Below are positions 44,427-53,323 of a stretch of 64,000 nucleotides of DNA, piece by piece; the stretch's first letter is position 1, and the number at the start of each line of letters is the position of its first letter. The stretch covers positions 98,319 through 162,318 of the forward strand of contig NZ_CANRKH010000002.1 of NCBI RefSeq assembly GCF_947631165.1, read 5' to 3'. The translations under genes and the position numbers were made by a program. Source of the stretch: an uncultured Dysosmobacter sp. Lineage in GTDB: Bacteria > Bacillota > Clostridia > Oscillospirales > Oscillospiraceae. The notes below the pieces were generated by a model that did no database searches, was not told the DNA's origin, and was given only the letters and a program-made list of their open reading frames with translations.

Positions 44427-44758
44427 TGGACGATATAACCTTGCTGAAAAATATTGTGCGGACGGGCTGGGTTTCGTCCGTGAACAAGGCGGAGCGCACG
44501 GCCCGCGTCACCTTCAAAGACAAGGTGCGAACTTTCGTGTCCGGGGAATTGAAGGTGCTGAAAAACCCGCCCTTCATTCCCGATTACGACGTGCCGCAAC
44601 GGACGGAGTACGAAAGCGGCGGAGCGGGCGACGCGGCGTTTGAAAACCACAAGCACGATCTAATTATAAAGCCGTGGTTGCCGAAACCGGGGGATTTTGT
44701 ACTTTGCATTTACATTCCCACGGAGGACGGCGACGGGTTCGTGATAGGGGGGATTTAG
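44426..44758 (+). CDS. Baseplate spike candidate (short gpV-like)
   Basis: 110 residues, starting inside the gpD stop. TGWVSSVNKAERTARVTFKD begins an OB-like fold, and FVLCIYIPTEDGDGFVIGGI ends it, as in gpV/gp5 N-terminal domains. Shorter than P2 gpV and lacking the beta-helix, so the assignment is tentative. Confidence 0.55.
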   Translation: MDDITLLKNIVRTGWVSSVNKAERTARVTFKDKVRTFVSGELKVLKNPPFIPDYDVPQRTEYESGGAGDAAFENHKHDLIIKPWLPKPGDFVLCIYIPTEDGDGFVIGGI

Positions 44759-44761
44759 CGC

Positions 44762-45163
44762 ATGGCCGTAATCGGAAATTGGGGCGACGTGACGTTTTCC
44801 GTGTCCCGGCAGACGGTCAAGACGTTTGACGGGCTGAAATGGGACGCGTCGGTTTCCTATGCCACCCACGAACGGCATTTGAAAGAGCCGCTTTTAGAGT
44901 TTACCGGGACCGGCGTTGAAAGTATGTCCTTCACCATGTTTTTTTCCGCCTTTTTGGGGGTTGACCCCATTTCGGAGGTTGCGAAACTGCTTCAGGCAAT
45001 GCGCCGGGGGGAGGTCCACCCCCTTATCATCGGCCCGAAAGCATACGGGACGTATCAATGGGTGGTCACGAAGCTGTCAAACGACCTGAAACGCTATGAC
45101 GGCAAGGGGAACTTGCTTGTCGCCTCCGTCAACGTCACCATGCAATCGTATTCGGCAAGATAG
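44762..45163 (+). CDS. Tail protein U (P2 gpU-like)
   Basis: 133 residues. GNWGDVTFSVSRQTVKTFDG, HERHLKEPLLEFTG and VHPLIIGPKAYGTYQWVVTK match the gpU family needed for tail completion. Confidence 0.82.
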   Translation: MAVIGNWGDVTFSVSRQTVKTFDGLKWDASVSYATHERHLKEPLLEFTGTGVESMSFTMFFSAFLGVDPISEVAKLLQAMRRGEVHPLIIGPKAYGTYQWVVTKLSNDLKRYDGKGNLLVASVNVTMQSYSAR

Positions 45164-45174
45164 GAGGGGCGAAA

Positions 45175-45492
45175 ATGGCTTATGTAGTAAAGGCGTACAC
45201 GCCCGGAAAGATCAATCTTGCGCCGGAATCCACGGTTGAAGAGGTTTTGCAGAATATCGCAATGATTCTGACAACGCCGCGGTTCTCCGTCCCCCTTGAC
45301 CGGGGGCTGGGGCTTGCACAACGCTTCCTTGACAAGCCGGTTCAACTGGCCCAGCCCATTCTGATTTCAGAGGTCATGGAGGCGATCACCCTATACGAAC
45401 CGCGGGCGGAGATCGTGAACGTGTCGTTCGAGTTGGGCGAACTGCCCGGCGCGCTGATTCCTGTTGTGGAGGTGAATATCATTGTCGAATGA
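45175..45492 (+). CDS. Baseplate wedge protein (gpW / gp25-like)
   Basis: 105 residues. TVEEVLQNIAMILTTPRFSV and PLDRGLGLAQRFLDKPVQLA match the gp25-like lysozyme-fold wedge proteins. Overlaps gene J by 11 nt. Confidence 0.87.
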   Translation: MAYVVKAYTPGKINLAPESTVEEVLQNIAMILTTPRFSVPLDRGLGLAQRFLDKPVQLAQPILISEVMEAITLYEPRAEIVNVSFELGELPGALIPVVEVNIIVE

Positions 45493-46612
45493 GGTTAGAG
45501 GCTACCCGGAAATTTCCTTTGTGGACACGGACACGGCGACGCTGGAAAGCCTGTTGGTACAGTCGTATGAAGCGTTCACCGGGCGGACGCTGTACCCGGC
45601 GGACCCGGCCCGCCTCTTCATCCTATGGCTGGCCGACATTATGATTCAGGAACGGGTGGCAATCGACTTTTCCGCGAAAATGAACGTCCCCCGGTATGCG
45701 GAGGGGGATTATTTGGATTCCCTCGCGGAACTGTTCAAGGACGCATACAGGCTTGAACCGGCGGCGGCGAAAACGACGTTGCGGTTCACGCTGTCCGTCC
45801 CGCTGGAGGTTGCGACCGTCGTTCCGGCGGGAACCCGCGTCACCCCCGGCGGCGAAATCATGTTTGCCACGGCGGAGGACCTGACGATTCAGGCCGGGGA
45901 AACAACCGGCGACGTGGAAGCGGAATGCCTGACGACGGGAGAGGCCGGGAACGGCTTTACCGCCGGGCAAATCTCGCAACTGATCGACATTTTCCCATAT
46001 TTCGAGCGGGTGCAGAACACGACCGAAAGCGCCGGGGGCGCGGACCGGGAGAGCGACGCGGCCTTTTATGAGCGAATGCGGGAGAGCGTCGAAACCTATT
46101 CCACCGCCGGGCCGCTGGGCGGGTATGAGTATTTCGCAAAGAGCGCGTCGGCGCAGATCGTGGACGTGCGGGCCACGTCCCCGGAACCGGGGGAAGTTGA
46201 CGTGCGGGTTCTGCTGTCCGGCGGGGCGCTTCCGACGGAAGAAACCTTGAAGCTGGTTCGGGAAATGCTGAACGATGAAAAAGTGCGGCCACTGACCGAT
46301 CACGTCACCGTCGGCGCGCCGGAACAGGTGAAATACAAAATCGACTTCACGTACTACACGGAAGAGGGCGGAACGCTGACCGTGCCGGAAGTCGAAGCGA
46401 ACGTGAACGCCGCCGTCGCCGATTTCAAGGCATGGCAGGGCGGAAGAATGGGCCGGGACGTGAACCCCTCCCGGCTGGTTCAAATGCTTATGGGAACGGG
46501 TATCAAGCGGGTGGAAGTACGGTCCCCGGAATATACCGTTGTTCCCGACGGTTCGGTTGCCGTCGCGGAAGGGGAAGCGACGATGACGAACGGGGGTGCG
46601 GAACGTGAATGA
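45482..46612 (+). CDS. Baseplate J protein
   Basis: 376 residues from TTG 45482, placed after GGAGGTG. LRFTLSVPLEVATVVPAGTR and GGEIMFATAEDLTIQAGETT, then GEAGNGFTAGQISQLID, match gpJ. Forms the baseplate wedge with W and I. Confidence 0.93.
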   Translation: MSNEVRGYPEISFVDTDTATLESLLVQSYEAFTGRTLYPADPARLFILWLADIMIQERVAIDFSAKMNVPRYAEGDYLDSLAELFKDAYRLEPAAAKTTLRFTLSVPLEVATVVPAGTRVTPGGEIMFATAEDLTIQAGETTGDVEAECLTTGEAGNGFTAGQISQLIDIFPYFERVQNTTESAGGADRESDAAFYERMRESVETYSTAGPLGGYEYFAKSASAQIVDVRATSPEPGEVDVRVLLSGGALPTEETLKLVREMLNDEKVRPLTDHVTVGAPEQVKYKIDFTYYTEEGGTLTVPEVEANVNAAVADFKAWQGGRMGRDVNPSRLVQMLMGTGIKRVEVRSPEYTVVPDGSVAVAEGEATMTNGGAERE

Positions 46613-47282
46613 CAGCGACCTTTATTCGGCGGATTATTTGCGGTCCCTCCCCCCTTCCCTGAAAGCTGACCCCGATATTATCGCGCTGGCGAAAGCGGTT
46701 GCGGAGCAACTACACGTCACCGCGGCGGAGATCGAAAAGAACATCATTTACCCCCGAATCGACGAACTGGACGAAAAGACCCTTGATATTCTGGCATACG
46801 ACCTTCACGTTGATTGGTACGACGTTTCGTATTCCATCGAAGCGAAGCGGGCGACCATCAAAAGCAGTATGCGGGTTCACCGGCGGCTGGGGACGAAATA
46901 CGCCGTTGAAAAGGCGCTGGGGGCCGTATTCCCCGGAACAAGGGTTGAAGAATGGTTTGAATACGGGGGGAAACCGTACACGTTCCGGGTCATCATCGGA
47001 GCGGGAACGGGCGTGACGGCGGAACAGCAAGCGGCGGTCCTCGAACGGGTGCGGTTTTATAAAAATCTCCGTTCCCATTTGGAGGCGATCAGATACCAGC
47101 TTGAAGCGCCGAAAGGAACCGTCACCGTGGGCGGGTGCTACTCTATGGAACAGCGGCTGGAGATATGGCCGTATCTGGCCCGCGACATTGAACCGACGGC
47201 GGCGGTCATCGCCGCGGCGGGGTTCGTGGTTTACAAACGGACCCTTGAAATCTACCCGGACGACATGAACAGGAGGTTGTAA
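46605..47282 (+). CDS. Tail protein I (P2 gpI-like)
   Basis: 225 residues from GTG 46605 (GTG 46596 is an alternative). LPPSLKADPDIIALAKAVAE, IDELDEKTLDILAYDLHVDW and VHRRLGTKYAVEKALGAVFP are characteristic. Directly precedes the fibre gene as in P2. Confidence 0.9.
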   Translation: MNDSDLYSADYLRSLPPSLKADPDIIALAKAVAEQLHVTAAEIEKNIIYPRIDELDEKTLDILAYDLHVDWYDVSYSIEAKRATIKSSMRVHRRLGTKYAVEKALGAVFPGTRVEEWFEYGGKPYTFRVIIGAGTGVTAEQQAAVLERVRFYKNLRSHLEAIRYQLEAPKGTVTVGGCYSMEQRLEIWPYLARDIEPTAAVIAAAGFVVYKRTLEIYPDDMNRRL

Positions 47283-47284
47283 AA

Positions 47285-48160
47285 ATGCCCGAAAGAACAT
47301 ACGGAACCGTCGTCACCGACACCGGCACAAGGCTGGGCGTTATCGCGGTGCAGACGGGAACAAAGGTCAATATCACGACGCTGGCCGTCGGCGACGGCGG
47401 CGGGTCCTATTATCAGCCGGTCCCCGCGCAAACGGAACTGAAAAATCAGACGTGGAGCGGGGCGGTCAAAAGCGTGTCGATCAATGAGGATTCCCCGAAC
47501 ATGATTGACGTTGTGGCCGTCATCCCCTCCGACGTGGGCGGGTTCACAATCCGCGAAATGGCGGCGCTGACGGAAGAGGGACAGGCGTTCGCAATCTGCA
47601 ACACCCCGGACACCGAAAAAGTCATCATTGCAAGCGGGGCGGCGGGGGAAGTCGAAGTGACAATGCACATCGAATATTCCAACACCGGGATTATTTCTTT
47701 CAACATTGACCCGAACGTGGTTACGGCCACGAAAAAGGACCTTGAAAAGCACAACGCAGACCCCGCGGCACATGGCGCGCTTTTCGACGGGTTCGCCTCG
47801 AAGATCGAACTGAACGCCCACACCAACAACAGCGACATTCACGTGAACCCCGAAACTATGGGCGCTTACGACGCGGCCATTGCCGACCTGATCGAACACG
47901 TGCAGGACACCGACAAGCACGTTACAGCGGCGGAAAAGGCGAAGTGGAACGCGTCGGAGGCGACCGCGGAAAAGGCGGAGGCGGACGCGGCGGAGGCGTT
48001 GCGGAAGGTGGGCGAACTGGAAAGCCGGGTGGCCCGCGTGGAAGATGGCCTATTCAACAATATCACCGGCAACCCCTATTTGGTGCAGTTTGATTCGCTG
48101 GAAGGAATCAAGCTGGTAAAGGGCATTTGGAACGCCGCCCGGCAACGAATCGAATGTTGA
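47285..48160 (+). CDS. Tail fibre protein (gpH-like N-terminus)
   Basis: 291 residues. The N-terminal ~165 residues (TRLGVIAVQTGTKVNITTLA, IPSDVGGFTIREMAALTEEG) match the fibre attachment domain following gpI. A helical HVTAAEKAKWNASE segment and a short end follow. It is too short to carry a full receptor domain, which the DGR target at 50331 may provide. Confidence 0.85.
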   Translation: MPERTYGTVVTDTGTRLGVIAVQTGTKVNITTLAVGDGGGSYYQPVPAQTELKNQTWSGAVKSVSINEDSPNMIDVVAVIPSDVGGFTIREMAALTEEGQAFAICNTPDTEKVIIASGAAGEVEVTMHIEYSNTGIISFNIDPNVVTATKKDLEKHNADPAAHGALFDGFASKIELNAHTNNSDIHVNPETMGAYDAAIADLIEHVQDTDKHVTAAEKAKWNASEATAEKAEADAAEALRKVGELESRVARVEDGLFNNITGNPYLVQFDSLEGIKLVKGIWNAARQRIEC

Positions 48161-48382
48161 GGGAATACGCGTGTCCGCCGCGGGAACTATCCTGCATTAT
48201 CGGAAATCTGTTCGTGGAACTGGAACCGCCTTGCGCGGGGTGAGCAGACGCTGACCGGCTGACGATCAGCGGGAGGACGTACACCGGGCGCAGGGCGGTT
48301 CTTATCGTCACCGAATACGGGTTCTTGTTCGACGGGGACCCGGCGGAGATCGAAACCATACGGGAAAAGAAGTGCGTTTATC
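48154..48382 (+). CDS. Small frame interrupted by TGA after the fibre gene
   Basis: From ATG 48154 the frame reads MLREYACPPRELSC, then GNLFVELEPPCAG, TGA at 48241-48243, and continues in the same frame as ADADRLTISGRTYTGRRAVL and VTEYGFLFDGDPAEIETI up to the Avd start. Both halves look coding. It may be a broken gene or two short ones. No function recognised. Confidence 0.4.
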
Positions 48383-48823
48383 ATGTCACAGCAAGGACCG
48401 GCCAAACAGCCGCCGGAAGAAGAAAAAGAATTCAAGATCATAAGCAACGCGAAGGAGCTGGCGAAGCACACGCGGCGGATGACCAGCGCCCGGCGTTTTC
48501 CGAAACGGTTTGCGGACCTTGTGCGGAGGATGAACGACACGGCGCTGGAGATTTTCGAGCGGGTGCAGGAGGCGAACGAACTTGACCTTGCGGACCCGGC
48601 GGAGGCGCGGGAACGGCGTTACCATCAGCGAAAGTCCATGACGAAGTGTAAAACCATGCTGTTCTTTATCGAACAGGCGCGGGAAAGCGACCTGATTTCA
48701 AAGGAACAATGCGAGGAATGGGCGCGGAAGGTGCTTGACGTGAAACGCCCCGTCGCCACATGGACGAAACAGGACCGGGGCCGGGCCGCAGACTATCAAC
48801 GGAGGAACGAGCCGCGGCGGTGA
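48383..48823 (+). CDS. avd: DGR accessory variability protein (Avd-like)
   Basis: 146 residues, predicted to be a helical bundle: RRMTSARRFPKRFADLVRRM, DTALEIFERVQEANELDLAD, KCKTMLFFIEQARESDLISK. It lies directly upstream of the template repeat and reverse transcriptase, where Avd proteins occur. In known DGRs Avd is a pentameric basic barrel that binds the reverse transcriptase and template RNA. Confidence 0.8.
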   Translation: MSQQGPAKQPPEEEKEFKIISNAKELAKHTRRMTSARRFPKRFADLVRRMNDTALEIFERVQEANELDLADPAEARERRYHQRKSMTKCKTMLFFIEQARESDLISKEQCEEWARKVLDVKRPVATWTKQDRGRAADYQRRNEPRR

Positions 48824-48859
48824 AAGCCGCCGGGCGCTTTTCTTGGGGTGCGCTTTGTC

Positions 48860-48951
48860 GCGTCGAATTCCTACAATGCCCGCAACGTCAATTCCTCCGG
48901 CACGCTGAACAACAACAACGCGTACAACGGCAACAACGGCGTTCGCCCGCT
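48860..48951 (+). repeat. Template repeat (TR) of the DGR
   Basis: 92 bp, A-rich in codon-like AAC/AAT groups (AACAACAACAAC at its core). It aligns without gaps to VR1 (13 differences, 12 at TR adenines) and its 3' part to VR2 (13 of 13). It lies in non-coding DNA between avd and the reverse transcriptase gene. The 3' flank differs from that of the variable repeats, as IMH* does from IMH. Confidence 0.93.
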
Positions 48952-49218
48952 CTGGTGGATTACCGCGATTTTGAGTAAACCCCGCGAGGGGTTGAAAGCA
49001 GAGGACCACCATCAAAGGAAAGCGTATCCCTCCGCCGCGGAAGCGACGGTAAATACAAGATTGGTGAAGCAAGGCCCACGGGAACCAGCTTCCGCCCGCC
49101 GCGGGCGCGCGGCGGGTCCGATGATGACGCATTGCGACGGCGAATCATGGACCCGGACAACCGGGAGATTCCGCCGCCCCCGCAAGGCCGATTCTATACA
49201 CGGCAAGGAGTTTTCCCC
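48952..49218 (+). other. Non-coding spacer between TR and reverse transcriptase
   Basis: No convincing gene. It contains the hairpin CCCCGCGAGGGG (48979-48990) and GC-rich stretches. In characterised DGRs the RNA downstream of TR is needed for priming and Avd binding, so this spacer is probably part of the template RNA. Confidence 0.5.
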
Positions 49219-50346
49219 ATGCAACAAAAGACCGACGATTTCACGATTGTTTACGATTTCGGGAACCTTTACGCGGGATTCCTGAAAGCGCGGAGAGGCA
49301 AAAGACAGAAATACAGCGTTGCGAAGTTTGAAGCGAATTTGCTGGAAGCCCTTTGCCTCTTATCCGATTTGCTGAAATCGGGCGAATACAGACCGTCGGA
49401 ATATTACATTTTCCGGGTGTATGAGCCGAAAGAACGAATCGTAATGACAAACGCGTTCAAGGATAAAGTCGTGCAACATTCCCTTTGCGACAACATCCTT
49501 GAACCGGCCTTTTCTGTATCTTTTATCGCGGACAACTACGCTTCCCAGCGTGGCCGCGGGACCCATTACGGATTATACCGCCTCGAAGATTTCATGCGTT
49601 CGTACTATTTCGAGCGCAAGGCGAAATCGGACGCGGAGCGGCGGGCGGCGGGATTGCCGCCGGTCCGGGCGCAGGACGGAGGATATGCGAACGGGTGGGT
49701 CCTTAAATGCGACATATCGAAGTATTTTTATTCGATTCAGCACGGGCCATTAAAAGAAATGGTCCGGCAATACTTCCGGGACCCGCTGTTGCTGTGGCTG
49801 ATCGACTTAATCATTGACAGCACGGAGAACCCCGGAATCCCCATCGGCAACCAAACGTCACAATGGTTCGCCGTCATGTATCTGTCCGGCCTCGATCACT
49901 TCATCAAAGAGAAATTGGGGATTCGGTACTATGGCCGCTATATGGACGACTTTTATTTGATACATGAGGACAAGGCGTATTTGCAGTATTGCCGCCGGGA
50001 GATCGAAAGGTATCTTGCGGGGCTGGGCCTCCGCCTGAACAACAAAACAAACATCTTCCCGCTGAAAAACGGCATTGACTTTTTGGGTTTCCACACCTAT
50101 TTGACGGATTCCGGGAAGGTGATTCGGAAAGTGAGGCGCAGAAGCAAATGTAACGAACAAAGGAAGTTGCGGAAGCAAAGAAAGCTACTGGACGCGGGCA
50201 AGATCACACTTGCGAAGGTGGAACAATCCTATCAAAGCTGGCGGAGCCACGCGGCGAAGGGGAATTGTCATCATCTAATCCGGGAAACCGACAAACTATT
50301 TCACGACTTATTCAAGGAGAGTGAAGCGAAATGGCAAAAAGTTTAG
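49219..50346 (+). CDS. DGR reverse transcriptase
   Basis: 375 residues from ATG 49219 after GGAG. Reverse transcriptase motifs are visible: VYEPKERIVMTNAFKDKVVQ, WVLKCDISKYFYSI (motif A), IPIGNQTSQWFAVMYLSGLD (DGR-type motif with SQ) and YGRYMDDFYLI with YMDD at residues 241-244. It copies template RNA with errors at adenines for mutagenic homing. It overlaps the target gene by 16 nt. Confidence 0.95.
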   Translation: MQQKTDDFTIVYDFGNLYAGFLKARRGKRQKYSVAKFEANLLEALCLLSDLLKSGEYRPSEYYIFRVYEPKERIVMTNAFKDKVVQHSLCDNILEPAFSVSFIADNYASQRGRGTHYGLYRLEDFMRSYYFERKAKSDAERRAAGLPPVRAQDGGYANGWVLKCDISKYFYSIQHGPLKEMVRQYFRDPLLLWLIDLIIDSTENPGIPIGNQTSQWFAVMYLSGLDHFIKEKLGIRYYGRYMDDFYLIHEDKAYLQYCRREIERYLAGLGLRLNNKTNIFPLKNGIDFLGFHTYLTDSGKVIRKVRRRSKCNEQRKLRKQRKLLDAGKITLAKVEQSYQSWRSHAAKGNCHHLIRETDKLFHDLFKESEAKWQKV

Positions 50347-52049
50347 GTTCGCTTTCCGTGGGCGCGCTGGTGAAGGACACCGGCACGCTCTACAACGGAA
50401 AGCCGATCATTTGGAAAATCGCCGACAAAGACCACGCGGGCTATCCCAGCGGGGCCGTGACGCTGATTACGGACCGCATTATTTCGCTGAAATGCTTTGA
50501 CGCAATCGAAGCGTCGAATTCGGACAGCAACCGCAAGCAGTACGGCAATAACCGCTGGATTTACTCTAATATCCGGCTATGGCTGAACAGCGCGGCGGCG
50601 GCGGGCGCGTGGTATTCGGCCCAGCACGGGCAGGACGCGCCCCCGAACAATGCGAACGTATGGAGCAATTACAACGAATACGAAGCGGAAGCGGGCTTTC
50701 TGTACGGCTTTTCGGCGAACTTCCGGGCGGCGCTGTTGGAAACCTCCCACACCGTCGGCAAAGCCTCCGTGGACGGCGGCGGGACGGAGGTTTGCAAAGA
50801 CAAAGTGTTTTTCGCAAGCTGTACGGAGGTTGGCTTGTCCGGCGACGCGGTTTGCGGCACGAAGCTGGCCTTGTTCACCAACGACGCTTCCCGGCAAGCA
50901 TACCCGACGGCGGAGGCCGTGGAAAAAAGCGAATACAAAACGTCGGGGCTTTCCGCAACGGCGTATTGGTATTACTGGCTGGCGGACGCTTACGCGTCGG
51001 ATTCCTACACTGCCCGCCGCGTCCATTCCACCGGCTCGCTGATCACCAACAGCGCGTACGACGGCTTCAACGGCGTTCGCCCGCTTTGTAATCTGAAATC
51101 TGAAATCTTGGTATCTGATTCCACGGACAGCGACGGCGCGTACACGATCATTTGGAACCGCACGCCCACGGTCCCGGAAAGTATCAGCGTTCCGGCGACG
51201 GTCCGGGGCGGCGAAAATCTGACGGTCACGTGGGGAGCCTCCACGGACGCGGACAACAATTTGTCCGGGTACGTGCTGGAACGCCAGCACGACGACGGGG
51301 TTTTTGAACAGGTTTACAAGGGAATCAACCGCACGTACACGGACGCGATCACGAAGGGCTGGAAAAACGTCACCTACCGCGTGAAAGCCTACGACAGCGC
51401 CGGGGCGGAATCGGCGTATAAGACCAGCGAAAAACGAACGGTCATCAATAACACCGCGCCCACCATCGACGGCACGGACAAGGACTTGGGCGCAAAGACC
51501 GGGGCGTTCTCGCAAGCCTACACCGCGACGGACCCGGACGCGGGGCAGACGCTGACCGTGACGGAGTACATCGACGACACGAAGAAGCGGGAGTATCAGG
51601 CCACCAGCGGGCAGGAATACACGTTCAGCGTGACCGCCGACGAATGGTTGAAGCTGTTGAACGGGTCCCACAAGTTGAAGATCACCGCCGCGGACAACTA
51701 CGGCGGGAGCGCCACCCGGACGTACACGTTCAGCAAGAACGAAACCGAAATTGAGTTGACGCTGGCCACCCCCCTTCCGGCTGACGACATGATTACAAAA
51801 GCGATTATGAGCGTCACCCGGCAGATTCCGGCGGGGGCCACGTTCACGGTTGAAGTCTGCAACAACGCGAACGACGAAGCGCCCACGTGGGAGGACGTGA
51901 CGCAGGCCGTGAACAGCGGAAGCAAATTCTTTTTCACCAACGACAAAAAGACCGCCGACACGTGGGCTTTCAACTTCCGAATCAAGGTGAAGCGGAACGA
52001 GGCCGTCGGCGACTGTTTCATTCTTTCGGCAGGGGGGAATTTTGAATGA
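50331..52049 (+). CDS. DGR target: variable receptor-binding tail protein
   Basis: 572 residues. Residues 1-~265 form a DUF6273-like domain ending in the variable segment (residues ~222-252) and VRPLCNLKSEILVSD. A fibronectin type III-like domain follows (TVPESISVPATVRGGENLTV, YRVKAYDSAGAESAYKTSE), then one or two Ig/cadherin-like domains. Its place after the fibre gene and RT suggests host recognition at the tail tip. Diversification would change receptor range. Confidence 0.88.
   Translation: MAKSLGSLSVGALVKDTGTLYNGKPIIWKIADKDHAGYPSGAVTLITDRIISLKCFDAIEASNSDSNRKQYGNNRWIYSNIRLWLNSAAAAGAWYSAQHGQDAPPNNANVWSNYNEYEAEAGFLYGFSANFRAALLETSHTVGKASVDGGGTEVCKDKVFFASCTEVGLSGDAVCGTKLALFTNDASRQAYPTAEAVEKSEYKTSGLSATAYWYYWLADAYASDSYTARRVHSTGSLITNSAYDGFNGVRPLCNLKSEILVSDSTDSDGAYTIIWNRTPTVPESISVPATVRGGENLTVTWGASTDADNNLSGYVLERQHDDGVFEQVYKGINRTYTDAITKGWKNVTYRVKAYDSAGAESAYKTSEKRTVINNTAPTIDGTDKDLGAKTGAFSQAYTATDPDAGQTLTVTEYIDDTKKREYQATSGQEYTFSVTADEWLKLLNGSHKLKITAADNYGGSATRTYTFSKNETEIELTLATPLPADDMITKAIMSVTRQIPAGATFTVEVCNNANDEAPTWEDVTQAVNSGSKFFFTNDKKTADTWAFNFRIKVKRNEAVGDCFILSAGGNFE
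50994..51085 (+). repeat. Variable repeat VR1 of the DGR
   Basis: Same length as TR. 13 differences from TR, 12 at TR adenines (for example AAC to CGC, AAC to TTC, AAT to CAT). The single exception is a T to A change. The 3' flank TTTGTAATCTGAAATCTG is shared with VR2. Confidence 0.93.
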
Positions 52050-52225
52050 GCGTGAAGCATACGCCGACCAGCATTGCGAACAAGCCGAAATCCGTTGAAG
52101 AGTTGACGGAGGAAAACAAGCGGCTTTCCGCGGAAAACGCCAGCTTGTCGGAACAGGTGACGGACCTTCAAATGGCGCTTTGCGACGTTTACGAGTTAGT
52201 CGAAACCGCCGTTTACAGCGAGTAA
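52046..52225 (+). CDS. Small coiled-coil protein after the receptor-binding protein
   Basis: 59 residues, starting on the ATGA of the previous gene. VEELTEENKRLSAENASLSE is a leucine-zipper-like helix. It may be a fibre or lysis accessory; function unknown. Confidence 0.65.
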   Translation: MSVKHTPTSIANKPKSVEELTEENKRLSAENASLSEQVTDLQMALCDVYELVETAVYSE

Positions 52226-52243
52226 AGGAAGGGGGAAAAACCG

Positions 52244-52366
52244 ATGGAAAAGGTATATGCGGACCTTATCAGGAAGGGCAAAAAGACCCTTGAAGAAGTC
52301 CCGGAACGCTTGCGCGAAAAGGTGCGGGCGCTGTTGGAGGCGGAAGGCGGGGGCGGCGGTGAGTAA
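52244..52366 (+). CDS. CD1375-like small protein, copy 1
   Basis: 40 residues: MEKVYADLIRKGKKTLEEVP, then RLREKVRALLEAEGGGGG. It resembles the short CD1375-type proteins found between tail and lysis genes of clostridial phages. A paralogue follows at 52419. Confidence 0.6.
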   Translation: MEKVYADLIRKGKKTLEEVPERLREKVRALLEAEGGGGGE

Positions 52367-52418
52367 CGCGCTGTTCCTGCTTTTAGCATACATCTTTTGC
52401 AGAAAGGAGGTCCGAACG

Positions 52419-52541
52419 ATGGCCGTTGTGTATGCCACCCTGATCGTGAAGGGTAAAAAGACTATGGCGCAGGTCCCCGACCGGCTGAAAGCCGAAGTCA
52501 AGGAACTGCTGGACGCGCTGGAGATCACCGACGTTGAGTGA
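52419..52541 (+). CDS. CD1375-like small protein, copy 2
   Basis: 40 residues from ATG 52419 after AGAAAGGAGG: MAVVYATLIVKGKKTMAQVP, then RLKAEVKELLDALEI. It shares the KGKKT...VP.RL...V..LL.A pattern with copy 1. Role unknown. Confidence 0.65.
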   Translation: MAVVYATLIVKGKKTMAQVPDRLKAEVKELLDALEITDVE

Positions 52542-52614
52542 CGGCGCGCCCGACGGACGGCCCCGGCGCAAGCGCGCCGGGGCTTTCTCAAATCCAAAAC
52601 GGAGGTAAAAAGCA

Positions 52615-52917
52615 ATGGGCGAAACGGTTTTAACGGCGATCAGCGTTATTAGTACGCTTTGCGCTATCGTGTTCGGGTATGCGGCATTCGCCCGCAACGG
52701 GAAGAAGGACACGGAGGCGGAGGCGAAAAACGACGCTACGGTTCTAACCGAAATCGGGTACATCAAAGGCGGAATCGACGACATCAAGGCAGAACAGCGG
52801 GAACAGCGAAAAACAAACACCGATCTAATCACCCGCCTGACCGCCGTTGAATCTTCCGCGAAACAGGCACACCATAGGCTGGACCGCCTCGAAAAGCGGG
52901 AGGACCGGGAAGAATAG
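52615..52917 (+). CDS. Membrane-anchored coiled-coil protein of the lysis module
   Basis: 100 residues. One membrane segment (TVLTAISVISTLCAIVFGYA) and a long charged coiled coil to the end. Similar in layout to XhlA-type lysis helpers, but with the membrane part first. Confidence 0.6.
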   Translation: MGETVLTAISVISTLCAIVFGYAAFARNGKKDTEAEAKNDATVLTEIGYIKGGIDDIKAEQREQRKTNTDLITRLTAVESSAKQAHHRLDRLEKREDREE

Positions 52918-52928
52918 GGGGAGGCGGC

Positions 52929-53309
52929 ATGAACTATCTAATCAGCGCCGCCGCGGGGTTGATCGGAGGGTTCGCCGCCGTCCTGCTTTTGGGGACGGGC
53001 CGGACGCGAAAGCGCCGGAACAGCAAAACGGAGCAAACGAAGAAGAGCCGCCGGAAGTTTGAGTTTTCAAAACTTGTTCTTTCGGCGGTTCTCTTTACCT
53101 ATTTTGCGGGGTTCGGCGTGGGCGTTTGGGCCGTGTTCGTGGACCCGTCGCAACTTTCGGTTCTGCTGACCTACATTGCCGGGCCGACGATCACGGCGAC
53201 CGGGTTTTACGCGTGGAAAGCAAAGGCGGAAAACGTCGTGAAGATCAAGCAATCCGCCCCGAAAGCGACGGAGGGAATGCCCGTTGACCTGAACAACATT
53301 CAACCTTGA
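52929..53309 (+). CDS. Putative holin-like membrane protein
   Basis: 126 residues with membrane segments near residues 3-21, 50-72 and 78-98 (LVLSAVLFTYFAGFGVGVWA, VLLTYIAGPTITATGFYAW) separated by a basic loop. It sits directly before the endolysin. Could be a holin or antiholin. Confidence 0.6.
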   Translation: MNYLISAAAGLIGGFAAVLLLGTGRTRKRRNSKTEQTKKSRRKFEFSKLVLSAVLFTYFAGFGVGVWAVFVDPSQLSVLLTYIAGPTITATGFYAWKAKAENVVKIKQSAPKATEGMPVDLNNIQP

Positions 53310-53323
53310 TCGGAGGTTTCACA

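Noticed and set aside
48824..49285. Protein-coding frame over the template repeat
   Set aside because: The Asn-rich translation arises from the A-rich template; no family, and the region is explained by the DGR template.
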